A DNA stretch of 9,196 nucleotides from an uncultured Phycisphaerales bacterium (GCA_937879825.1 CALFMQ010000146.1:1-9196); one strand, 5' to 3'. Positions 1 to 7,278 are shown, counted from the first letter of the stretch. The notes: generated by a model not told the origin, from the letters alone. Program-made: numbers and translations.

Positions 1-1
1 C

Positions 2-685
2 GTGGTGTGCGCATCGATGCCCGGCGAGGCGGCGGCTCGCGAAACTGTTGAAGAGTCGGGTTGGCTTGGTCCAGGAGGTGTGCCGTTCGAGCGGCGGGAT
101 GAGGCGCTTGAGCCGGTGCGCGCGTCTATCTGTGAGGTATGCGCCGTGGTACAGCCGCCCGTGGGAGCGGAGTTGCCCGACCTTGCAACAGTCTCGGAAC
201 AGTTTCACGACTTGTTTGAGCTGTGGTGGTATGGCGACGAGTGGTCGTTTGCAGAGTTCCGCGAGCAGCGGGGATTGCCCAGTTCGCGATTCACTGGAAT
301 GCAGAATCATCAGGAGTTGTTTCTGGAATCCGCTTCGGCGGTGAGGGAAAGCGCCATACGGTTGTGCGACGCGAGGATCGTCCCGTGGATGATCGAAGGG
401 GAAATGTTTGAGCGGGAACTCGGCGACAAGCCCACATCAAGCGGCTCACTCTTGGGGACAATCCTTCCGGCACTATCTCAGTTGGAAGTGGATAACGCCA
501 CCCTGATTGATCTCGTTGTGCCAATGAGAATTGACGCGCAAGATGAGCGTCGAGAAAAAATTCGGTGCGAGGCACTACTCATTGTCACAATGATGTGGGA
601 TGAGAACGAAACTCAGTGGGAAGTTGTGACCGTGACAGTCTCGTCCTATCCGAGCGGGCTATTCGTGGCATGCCCTCCCTTTTAG
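2..685 (+). CDS. Hypothetical acidic protein, possibly 5'-truncated by the window edge
   Basis: I do not recognise this protein. The frame is open from the first bases of the window. It can start at GTG (2) or at ATG (17), giving 227 or 222 residues, but the true start may lie upstream. It has no clear signal peptide or membrane segment, so it is probably cytoplasmic. The middle is rich in aromatic and acidic residues (LFELWWYGDEW near 71-81). The C-terminal third looks like beta-strands (EALLIVTMMW near 190-199, WEVVTVTVSS near 206-215) and ends in CPPF. Three cysteines lie at 44, 47 and 122. By eye the second half is less GC-rich than the neighbouring genes, which could mean recent acquisition or weak codon selection. 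It ends in TAG, 7 bases from the stop of the convergent DUF444 gene. No function can be assigned. That it is a real gene is supported by its length and by having no rival frame. Confidence 0.6.
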   Translation: MVCASMPGEAAARETVEESGWLGPGGVPFERRDEALEPVRASICEVCAVVQPPVGAELPDLATVSEQFHDLFELWWYGDEWSFAEFREQRGLPSSRFTGMQNHQELFLESASAVRESAIRLCDARIVPWMIEGEMFERELGDKPTSSGSLLGTILPALSQLEVDNATLIDLVVPMRIDAQDERREKIRCEALLIVTMMWDENETQWEVVTVTVSSYPSGLFVACPPF

Positions 686-692
686 GAATTCC

Positions 693-1802
693 TCACCGCC
701 CCGCGCCGAAGAACACCTTGAGGGCATCGTAGATGTCGTCGCGCCCGTTGACCTTGGCGGTGATGATGGGGGGTGAGTCCTCGTCGTGCCCGGTTGATTT
801 TTCGGAGCCGGGGAACGCTTCGTGGAGGACATTGATGAAGTTGCCGGAGCCGTAGGACGAGGCGACCTGGCAGTAGCCGAACATGTTGCAGGCGGGGAGG
901 AGTTTTTCTTCGAGGAGTTTGACGCAGTTGCGATTGTCGGCTTCGGAGGAGTTGTCGCCGTCGGAGAAGTGGAAGAGGTAGATGTTCCACTGCGATGCGG
1001 GGTAGTCCTTCTCGATGACTTCGCGCGCGGTGTTGAGGGCGCTGGAGATGCGGGTGCCGCCGTCTTCGCGGACGGTGTAGAAGGTTTGCTTATCGACTTC
1101 CTTGGCGGCGACATCGTGGACGATGTAACGCGACTCGATTCCCTCGTAGTTGCGCCGGAGCCACGTGTCGATCCAGAAGGCGGTCATGCGGACGATCTCT
1201 TTCTGTTGATCGCCCATGGAGCCGGACACATCCATCATGTAGATGATGGCGGCGCTGTTCTGCGGCTTGCGGACCTCATTCCACGATCGGTAGCGCATGT
1301 CGCGCTTGATCGGGATGATGATGGGGTCTTCCTCGTTGTAGGCGCCGAGCATGAGTTGGCGTTTGAGCGCTTCGCGGTAGGTGCGCTTGAAGGAGCGGAG
1401 CGAGGCGGGGCCGGTGGGGCGGATGCCGGTGTACTTGTCGCGGACGGAGACGATCTTGCTCTGGCCGCGGGGCTCGATGCGTGGGAGTTTCAGTTCATCG
1501 GCGAGGATGTCGGCGAGTTCTTCGAGGGTGACATCGGCTTCGAGCATGTGCTTGCCGGGCTCATCGCCTCCGGTGTTGCCCCGGCCGCCCTCGCCTTCGC
1601 CCTCTCCCATGCCGACGCCCGAGGCGTTGTCGCCGTAGCGGAAGGTGGGGATATCGATGTCGTGGATGGGGATGGAGACAACGCCCTTGCCCTCTTTGCC
1701 GATGAGGTCGCGGCGCGTCAGGAACTTGCGCAGGTCCTTGCGGATCTTGCCCTTGACGATCTGGCGGAAGCGTTGGTGGTCTTGTTCGATTTTGGCGACC
1801 AT
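693..1802 (-). CDS. DUF444 family protein (YeaH/YhbH-like, vWA-type domain)
   Basis: A 369-residue protein of the DUF444 family, which includes E. coli YeaH and Bacillus YhbH (a sporulation/stress protein). It is somewhat shorter than both. Family members usually act with the serine kinase PrkA (YeaG) and SpoVR (YcgB) in stress or starvation responses; the biochemical role is unclear. Visible landmarks in order: a basic N-terminus with a DRDLI-like RRDLIGKEGKG at 30-40, the family's glycine-rich linker (GMGEGEGEGG, 64-73), and a von Willebrand A-like domain from about 184. Its metal site is DVSGS (191-195), GGT (248-250) and SDGD (280-283). It ends with IYDALKVFF (357-365). The ATG is preceded on its own strand by GAGGG with about 5 bases of spacing, which supports the start. 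Neither prkA nor spoVR is next to it: one flank is the atp operon (divergent), the other an unrelated convergent gene. The family call is confident; the cellular role is not. Confidence 0.93.
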   Translation of the reverse strand: MVAKIEQDHQRFRQIVKGKIRKDLRKFLTRRDLIGKEGKGVVSIPIHDIDIPTFRYGDNASGVGMGEGEGEGGRGNTGGDEPGKHMLEADVTLEELADILADELKLPRIEPRGQSKIVSVRDKYTGIRPTGPASLRSFKRTYREALKRQLMLGAYNEEDPIIIPIKRDMRYRSWNEVRKPQNSAAIIYMMDVSGSMGDQQKEIVRMTAFWIDTWLRRNYEGIESRYIVHDVAAKEVDKQTFYTVREDGGTRISSALNTAREVIEKDYPASQWNIYLFHFSDGDNSSEADNRNCVKLLEEKLLPACNMFGYCQVASSYGSGNFINVLHEAFPGSEKSTGHDEDSPPIITAKVNGRDDIYDALKVFFGAGR

Positions 1803-1892
1803 GCCGACCCTCGATGGTGAGCGGTCCTCGCTCGCAACAATCTTTACGCGATCTGTGGGTGCAAGTTCTGTGTTTGCAATGACTTACTCTGC

Positions 1893-1923
1893 GAGACAGT
1901 TGCGGGGGCTCACCTCGTACACT
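1893..1923 (+). promoter_or_regulatory. Candidate promoter of the atp operon (weak match)
   Basis: The 165-base gap between the divergent DUF444 gene and the atp operon (1803-1967) should hold both promoters. The best plus-strand -10 candidate is TACACT (1918-1923, 4 of 6 to the sigma70 consensus). The best -35 partner is GAGACA (1893-1898), but the spacing of 19 bases is long. A start near 1930 would leave a leader of about 38 bases. I could not identify a convincing promoter for the DUF444 gene on the other strand. Confidence 0.22.
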
Positions 1924-1967
1924 ATCGGCGTTGTGGCGCCCGGATTCCTGCCAACGCGAGCAAACTC

Positions 1968-2351
1968 GTGACGAAAGCCCGGTCAGACAAGGAGAATGAG
2001 GCCACGAGCGCGTTGTGGCGGATTTCGGGGATGGGGGGTGAGCTGGCGGGCTCGATCGTGGGGATGCTGTTTCTTGGGTGGCTGATCGACAACTGGGCGA
2101 ATACCTCGCCGCGGTGGACCATCATTCTGTCGGTGCTCGGGCTGGTGGGTGGCGGGTACAACTTCGCCCGCCAGGCGGTACGGCTGCAGCGGAAAACGGC
2201 CCGCGAGACGGCGGACCGGGCGCGGGTCCGGAGGGAGCGGGGCGAGGTGCCGGCGCCGGATCTTTTCGAACGAACGACCCCCGAGGAGGGCGACCATGAC
2301 GAGTTCCGATGGCCAGACGACTTCGACGACGACCGGCGAGTCGAGGGGTAA
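1968..2351 (+). CDS. atpZ: AtpZ/AtpI family small membrane protein, first gene of the atp operon
   Basis: A 127-residue protein of the AtpZ/AtpI family ('ATPase gene 1'), commonly found just upstream of atpB. Relatives are thought to help assemble the c-ring or to carry Mg2+/Ca2+. The core has two membrane helices, about 23-41 and 51-67. The glycine-spaced first helix leads into the family hallmark GWLIDNW (37-43) with TSPRW after it, and the second helix ends in GGGYNFARQ (61-69). A long charged tail (70-127) is rich in Arg, then in Asp/Glu, and is longer than usual. The GTG at 1968 is chosen because the residues before the first helix fit the family length. An in-frame ATG at 2031 would remove 21 residues and start just before the helix. 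No strong ribosome site precedes the GTG, so the start is uncertain. Its end overlaps the next gene by 56 bases, which suggests translational coupling. Confidence 0.82.
   Translation: MTKARSDKENEATSALWRISGMGGELAGSIVGMLFLGWLIDNWANTSPRWTIILSVLGLVGGGYNFARQAVRLQRKTARETADRARVRRERGEVPAPDLFERTTPEEGDHDEFRWPDDFDDDRRVEG
2283..2290 (+). promoter_or_regulatory. Strong ribosome binding site that sets the start of the second atp-operon gene
   Basis: GAGGAGGG lies 5 bases before the ATG at 2296, inside the coding sequence of the preceding gene. It decides for this ATG over in-frame upstream starts, which would give a much longer N-terminus overlapping most of the AtpZ-like gene. Confidence 0.75.
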
Positions 2352-2760
2352 GGGCGGGACGCTGCCGTCGTTCGCGTTGCCGACCGCGATGATGGTTGCG
2401 GTGACGATCGCGGCGGCGGCTGCTGTCGGGGCGCTGGTAGCGGGAGTTTTGGTGCTTGTTCAGCCCGCCTGGACATCGTCGGCGGTGTGGGGGGCGGTGG
2501 CGGCGGCGGTCGGTTCGCTGACGGGGGCGCTGGTGATCCGGCCCTGGAAGGTTCGCCCGTTTACGCGCTGGCCGATGGTGATGTTCGCGGGTCAGGGGGT
2601 ATCGATGGCGGGCGTGACGCTCGCGGGTGGCTTGCTATACTGGGCGGCCCAACCCGGATCGAAGATCGTCTTCGGGTTGGTCGCGGTGGCGGCCTTCGTT
2701 CCGGCGATGTTCGCACAGGTCGCGGTGTTCTCCCGTCGGATGGCGGGTGCCAGCGCCTGA
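2296..2760 (+). CDS. Small four-helix membrane protein in the AtpI position of the atp operon
   Basis: A 154-residue integral membrane protein. After a polar Ser/Thr-rich N-terminus (1-22), four hydrophobic segments are visible at about 28-56, 62-82, 92-117 and 123-145. A short loop WKVRPFTRWP (84-93) joins helices 2 and 3. The four-helix layout, small size and position between the AtpZ-like gene and atpB match ATP synthase protein I (AtpI/AtpR type), proposed to assist assembly of the c-ring. I cannot see a diagnostic AtpI motif, so the assignment rests on topology and context. It overlaps the preceding gene by 56 bases in another frame and has its own strong ribosome site, so the overlap is likely genuine. 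Ala, Gly and Val make up much of the helices. Confidence 0.8.
   Translation: MTSSDGQTTSTTTGESRGKGGTLPSFALPTAMMVAVTIAAAAAVGALVAGVLVLVQPAWTSSAVWGAVAAAVGSLTGALVIRPWKVRPFTRWPMVMFAGQGVSMAGVTLAGGLLYWAAQPGSKIVFGLVAVAAFVPAMFAQVAVFSRRMAGASA
2614..2641 (+). promoter_or_regulatory. Candidate internal promoter upstream of atpB
   Basis: TATACT (2636-2641, 5 of 6 to consensus) is preceded by TG at 2633-2634, giving an extended -10. GTGACG (2614-2619, 4 of 6) lies 16 bases upstream as a -35. It sits inside the third-helix codons of the preceding gene. If used, it would start transcripts near 2648 and add extra atpB-onward mRNA. The -10 also encodes Leu-Leu-Tyr in a membrane helix, so it may be chance. Confidence 0.3.
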
Positions 2761-2764
2761 CACC

Positions 2765-2779
2765 ACGATCTCTGATCGT
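2765..2779 (+). other. Short hairpin in the gap before atpB
   Basis: ACGATC and GATCGT form a perfect 6-bp stem with a 3-base loop in the 77-base gap (2761-2837). A pyrimidine-rich stretch follows (2779-2793), but it is not a clean T-run. It could be a weak terminator, a processing site or chance. Confidence 0.35.
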
Positions 2780-2837
2780 CTTTCGTTTCTTTCGCGTCAC
2801 ACAAGAACTGTTCCTCGCCTGATAGGACCGCCCCGCG

Positions 2838-3788
2838 ATGGTTGCACCTGTTCTCGCCGAGTTCGACGCCATGAAAGCCGTCGAGCATGTCAAGGATGTC
2901 CAGCTGATCGGCGACATCCTGACCATGAACACGCTCACGATGATCATCGTGGGTGTGCTGTTCGTGCTGTTCATGACCTGGGTGGCCAACAAGGTGGCGA
3001 CGGGTCCGGAGTCGCAGGGCAACGAGCGGTATGTGACGAAGGGGAAACTCGGTCAGCTGGTTGAGGTGATCGCGCTGTACATGCGCGACACGGTGATCCG
3101 CCCGCAGCTGGGTCATCGGGCCGATGCCTTCATGCCCTTCCTGCTGACGCTGTTCTTCTTCATCCTGGCGCTGAACCTCGTCGGTCTGATCCCGCTGATG
3201 GACATCCAGCACCTGATCGGCGGCGTGACGGGAATGCACTTCCCGACTTTCATCGGCGGGACGGCGACGGGGCGTCTGGGTGTGACGGCGGCGCTGGCGG
3301 TGATGGCCTTCATCCTGTGGCAGATCAACGGGCTCCGTCAGAACGGGCTCAAGGGTTGGGCGCTGCACTTCACGGGCGGCGCGCCTTGGTATGTCGCGCC
3401 GATCATGGTGCCGGTCGAGATTCTGGGGATGTTCGTCAAGCCGTTCGCGCTGGCGGTTCGTTTGTTTGCGAATATGACGGCGGGGCACGTGCTGCTGGCG
3501 GTGCTCATCATGTTCATCACGGCGGGCTTCGGTGCGCTGGCCAACATGGGCCCGGTGGCTCAGTACGGCGGCGGCACGCTGATCGCGGTGATCTCGGTCG
3601 CGGCGGCGGTGGCGATCATGTTCCTGGAACTCTTCGTCGCCTTCCTGCAGGCGTTTATCTTCATGTTCCTCACGACGCTCTTCATCGCGCAGTTGGAGCA
3701 TCATCACCACGATGAGCATCACGGCGCGGAGGAGCACGACCTCGATCACCCGATGAGCGAGGACGAGGCCATCCCCATGACGGCCTGA
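2838..3788 (+). CDS. atpB: ATP synthase F0 subunit a
   Basis: Subunit a (316 residues; E. coli has 271) forms the two proton half-channels and the stator face against the c-ring. The first membrane helix is about 30-50, followed by a polar loop. Later come the helix FMPFLLTLFFFILALNLVGL (98-117), then IPL, a helix near 147-161, and the family core KPFALAVRLFANMTAGHVLL (201-220). The essential stator arginine is R208 in this core. The last conserved block is ELFVAFLQAFIFMFLTTLFI (264-283). The ATG is preceded by AGGA at about 10 bases, and no upstream in-frame start competes. The tail after 286 is unusual: seven His residues lie within 288-300 and the remainder is mostly acidic. The tail should be cytoplasmic if topology follows E. 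coli. The gene follows the AtpI-like gene after 77 bases and precedes atpE after 118. Confidence 0.97.
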   Translation: MVAPVLAEFDAMKAVEHVKDVQLIGDILTMNTLTMIIVGVLFVLFMTWVANKVATGPESQGNERYVTKGKLGQLVEVIALYMRDTVIRPQLGHRADAFMPFLLTLFFFILALNLVGLIPLMDIQHLIGGVTGMHFPTFIGGTATGRLGVTAALAVMAFILWQINGLRQNGLKGWALHFTGGAPWYVAPIMVPVEILGMFVKPFALAVRLFANMTAGHVLLAVLIMFITAGFGALANMGPVAQYGGGTLIAVISVAAAVAIMFLELFVAFLQAFIFMFLTTLFIAQLEHHHHDEHHGAEEHDLDHPMSEDEAIPMTA

Positions 3789-3804
3789 TTCAGAGTCAAT
3801 CGTT

Positions 3805-3832
3805 CGTCCGTTGCGGTGAGCCGCCCCGGACG
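3805..3832 (+). other. Hairpin between atpB and atpE
   Basis: CGTCCG (3805-3810) pairs with CGGACG (3827-3832). Inside it GCGG (3813-3816) pairs with CCGC (3821-3824) around a TGAG loop, with a 2x2 internal bulge between the stems. Ten base pairs in total lie in a 118-base gap. Only a short mixed T stretch follows, so it is a poor terminator. An mRNA stability or processing element upstream of the subunit c gene is more likely. Confidence 0.55.
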
Positions 3833-3906
3833 GTTTCGTCAGTCACGAGTCAACACCCCCCGCGTCGAATCGTTCGGCGCACCAGACCTTCGGAGTTAGA
3901 CAAGCA

Positions 3907-4266
3907 ATGAAGATCAAGACCATGATCGGTTTCGGCATCGCCGCTGGCGCTGCGTTGTTCCTCACCAACACCGCTCTGGGCGCCGAGGGCGCTGAGATGT
4001 CTGAGGAGGCGCTGAAGCAGGCGACCACGCTCCTCAAGGCCGAGCACGGCGCGATCAAGGGCATCGGCGCGGGTCTCGCCGCCGGTCTCGGCGCGTGCGG
4101 CGCGGGTCTGGGCATCGGGCGCATCGGCGGTTCGGCGGTCGAGGCGATGGCGCGTCAGCCCGAGGCGTCGGGCACGATCGGCACGAACATGCTGATCACG
4201 GCGGCGCTGGTCGAAGGTGCCGCCCTCTTCGCGATTCTCGGCGGCTTCTTGGCGCTGCTCGCGTAA
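3907..4266 (+). CDS. atpE: ATP synthase F0 subunit c with N-terminal extension
   Basis: Subunit c forms the rotating ring that carries ions through F0. At 119 residues it is longer than the common 70-90. Residues 1-25 look like a signal peptide: MKIK, a hydrophobic stretch, then ALG before AEG. A polar, helix-forming stretch follows (26-48). The family core starts near 50: a glycine-rich first helix (GAGLGIG, 65-71), the polar loop ARQPE (82-86) that contacts gamma/epsilon, and the second helix with the ion-binding carboxylate E103 (ALVEGAALFAI). The residue aligned with Gln32 of sodium-type rings is I70, and E103 is followed by Gly rather than Ser/Thr, so proton use is predicted. GGAG (3892-3895) lies 11 bases before the ATG. 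Hairpins occur in both flanking gaps, which may help raise expression of this high-copy subunit. Confidence 0.96.
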   Translation: MKIKTMIGFGIAAGAALFLTNTALGAEGAEMSEEALKQATTLLKAEHGAIKGIGAGLAAGLGACGAGLGIGRIGGSAVEAMARQPEASGTIGTNMLITAALVEGAALFAILGGFLALLA

Positions 4267-4281
4267 GACGACAGTTTTCTT

Positions 4282-4300
4282 CCCCCGCCCGGCGCGGGGG
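4282..4300 (+). other. Short GC hairpin after atpE (competes with the larger one)
   Basis: CCCCCGC (4282-4288) pairs perfectly with GCGGGGG (4294-4300) around a 5-base loop, starting 15 bases after the atpE stop. No T-run follows. Its 3' arm is also needed for the larger stem at 4290-4338, so only one of the two can form at a time. Confidence 0.55.
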
Positions 4301-4338
4301 CCAGCGCACGCGAGTGTTGTGCGTCAGCCCCCGCGCCG
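4290..4338 (+). other. Large hairpin in the atpE-atpF gap
   Basis: CGGCGCGGGGGC (4290-4301) and GCCCCCGCGCCG (4327-4338) form a perfect 12-bp stem. Inside it, after a 2x2 bulge, GCGCAC (4304-4309) pairs with GTGCGT (4319-4324) with one G-T pair, leaving a 9-base loop. The structure fills the centre of a 117-base gap and ends 45 bases before the atpF start. There is no T-run, so it is not a standard terminator. It could protect the 3' end of atpE mRNA, guide processing, or lower expression downstream. Confidence 0.65.
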
Positions 4339-4383
4339 AACGAGTTCATCGCGGAAGTTCTTCCCGACGGAGTGAATCGAGAT

Positions 4384-4977
4384 ATGAAGTCACGCACGCT
4401 TCTCTTTGCGACATCGATCCTTGGCCTGGCGGCGCCGCTCATGGCCGCGGAAGCGGGTCACGGCGCGGCGACCACGCCGGTTGAGCACGTGAACCTGTTC
4501 CAGTTCGCGGCTGCGATCCTCGTCTTCGGCATCGCGTTCTTCGTGCTGAGCGTGACGGCGTGGCCCAAGATCTCCAAGGGCCTGTCGGAGCGCGAGAGCA
4601 AGATCCGCAACGAGATCGAGGCGGCCGAGAAGGCGCGCAAGAGCGCGGACCAGGCGCTGAAGGATTACGAGAAGTCGCTGGCCGAGGCGCGTGCCGAGGC
4701 GCAGGCGATGATCGACCAGACCAAGGCCGAGCAGGTTCGGATGGTCGCCGAGCAGCGCGTGAAGGCGGAGGCGGAGATCGCGGAGATGCGCGCTTCGGCC
4801 CTGACCTCGATCGATGCTGCCAAGCGCGCCGCGGTCGGCGACCTGTACGCGGAAGCGGCGGCGATCGCGACCAGCGCGGCGTCGAAGATTCTGCAGCGTG
4901 AGGTCAACGAGGCGGACCAGCGCCGCATCGTTGAGGAGTCGATCGCCGAGTTCACCCGCGACTACGCACGGAGCTGA
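4384..4977 (+). CDS. atpF: ATP synthase F0 subunit b (peripheral stalk)
   Basis: Subunit b (197 residues) anchors the peripheral stalk in the membrane and holds F1 still through delta. Residues 1-22 resemble a cleavable signal peptide (MKSRTLLFATSILGLAAPLM then AAEAG), which E. coli b lacks. The membrane anchor is about 36-59 (NLFQFAAAILVFGIAFFVLS) and leads into WPKISKGLSERESKI, the usual start of the stalk. Residues 63-150 are a long charged, Ala-rich coiled coil. The C-terminal part (150-197) matches the delta-binding end of the family. I chose the ATG at 4384 because GGAG (4369-4372) precedes it by 11 bases, as for atpE and atpH, and because the GTG 12 bases upstream overlaps that ribosome site. 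atpH follows after 7 bases, so the two are probably coupled, which suits partners in the same stalk. Confidence 0.95.
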   Translation: MKSRTLLFATSILGLAAPLMAAEAGHGAATTPVEHVNLFQFAAAILVFGIAFFVLSVTAWPKISKGLSERESKIRNEIEAAEKARKSADQALKDYEKSLAEARAEAQAMIDQTKAEQVRMVAEQRVKAEAEIAEMRASALTSIDAAKRAAVGDLYAEAAAIATSAASKILQREVNEADQRRIVEESIAEFTRDYARS

Positions 4978-4984
4978 AGAGCGT

Positions 4985-5593
4985 ATGCCACTGTTTGACT
5001 CACCACCCGAAGCGCTGGACAAGGTGTATGCCGAGGCGCTCTTCGATCTCGCCCAGTCCGACGGCGGGCGCGAGCGTCTGGAGTCGCTCTCGGGCGAACT
5101 CGATGAGCTCATTGAGCTGACGCGCGGCAACGCCGAACTCTCGGAGTTCCTGGCTTCGCAGATCATTCCGATCGAGCAGCGCGAGAGGTCGCTCGAGAAG
5201 GTGTTCCAGGGGCGCGTGTCGCCTCTGCTGTTCAACTTCATGGTGATCCTGAACCGCAAGGAGCGGTTGTCGCGGCTGCTGCCGATCGCCAGCGCGTTCG
5301 AGCGGATGGTGCAGGAGAAGTTCGGTCGCGTGGAAGTCGATGTCTGGACGCGGCACCCGCTGCCCAAGGACCAGGTGGACTCGCTGCGCAACCGCCTGCA
5401 GCAGGCGCTCGGGCGCGAGCCGATCGTCTACACCTACACCGACTCCTCGATGATCGGCGGGATCAAGATGCAGGTCGGCGACCGGATGGTTGATGCCTCC
5501 GTCGCGACGCAACTCCGACGCATGAAAGAAACCCTCTCGAAGGACGGCGCTTCGCGCCTCCGCGAGCGTTTCGGCAAGGCCTTCGAGGGCTGA
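4985..5593 (+). CDS. atpH: ATP synthase F1 subunit delta
   Basis: Delta (OSCP type, 202 residues; E. coli 177) joins the top of F1 to the b stalk. The N-terminal helical domain shows the family start KVYAEALFDLA (13-23) and the block NRKERLSRLLPIASAFE (90-106). The C-terminal domain contains GGIKMQVGDRMVDASV (158-173), matching the conserved 'GG...GD...D.S' signature, then QLRRM (176-180). The tail after 185 is a short basic extension. The ATG at 4985 is chosen over in-frame upstream codons, which lie inside atpF. GGAG (4970-4973) lies 11 bases ahead and overlaps the end of atpF. It is 77 bases from atpA. Confidence 0.95.
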   Translation: MPLFDSPPEALDKVYAEALFDLAQSDGGRERLESLSGELDELIELTRGNAELSEFLASQIIPIEQRERSLEKVFQGRVSPLLFNFMVILNRKERLSRLLPIASAFERMVQEKFGRVEVDVWTRHPLPKDQVDSLRNRLQQALGREPIVYTYTDSSMIGGIKMQVGDRMVDASVATQLRRMKETLSKDGASRLRERFGKAFEG

Positions 5594-5618
5594 GCCGCAC
5601 ACTGTTGATGGACCACTC

Positions 5619-5631
5619 GCCGCGATGCGGC
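5619..5631 (+). other. Small hairpin between atpH and atpA
   Basis: GCCGC and GCGGC form a 5-bp stem with a 3-base loop in the 77-base gap (5594-5670). It is short and could be chance in GC-rich DNA. I list it because each of the other long gaps in the operon also has an inverted repeat. Confidence 0.25.
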
Positions 5632-5670
5632 ATCACGAAACCCTAGAGCAACGACAGACGAGCCAACACC

Positions 5671-7227
<1,557 letters not shown>

Positions 7228-7255
7228 TCGGCGACCGAGTTGACTCTGGAACCTC

Positions 7256-7278
7256 AAGCCGCCTCCGGGCGGCTTTTT
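7256..7278 (+). terminator. Intrinsic terminator after atpA
   Basis: AAGCCGCC (7256-7263) and GGCGGCTT (7268-7275) form a perfect 8-bp stem with a TCCG loop, and T continues to 7278. This is the best terminator in the window. It closes the atp operon after atpA and separates it from the secreted-protein gene. Confidence 0.88.

Noticed and set aside
684..693. AGGAATTCCT palindrome at the convergent gene ends as a bidirectional terminator
   Set aside because: It has no room for a loop and no flanking T-run; it is a 10-base palindrome overlapping both stop codons.
822..1820. Long plus-strand open frame (332 codons) opposite the DUF444 gene
   Set aside because: It is the antisense shadow of a conserved gene in GC-rich DNA. 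Its translation is low-complexity (Ala, Gly, Asp, Val, Glu) and has no known domain.
2149..2295. Longer N-terminus for the AtpI-like gene, starting at 2149
   Set aside because: The added 49 residues are Arg-rich and out of frame with the AtpZ-like gene they overlap, while a strong ribosome site sits 5 bases before ATG 2296.
2592..3749. Minus-strand open frame (385 codons) across atpB
   Set aside because: It is an antisense shadow, very rich in Arg, His, Gln and Asp, and crosses gene boundaries on the plus strand.
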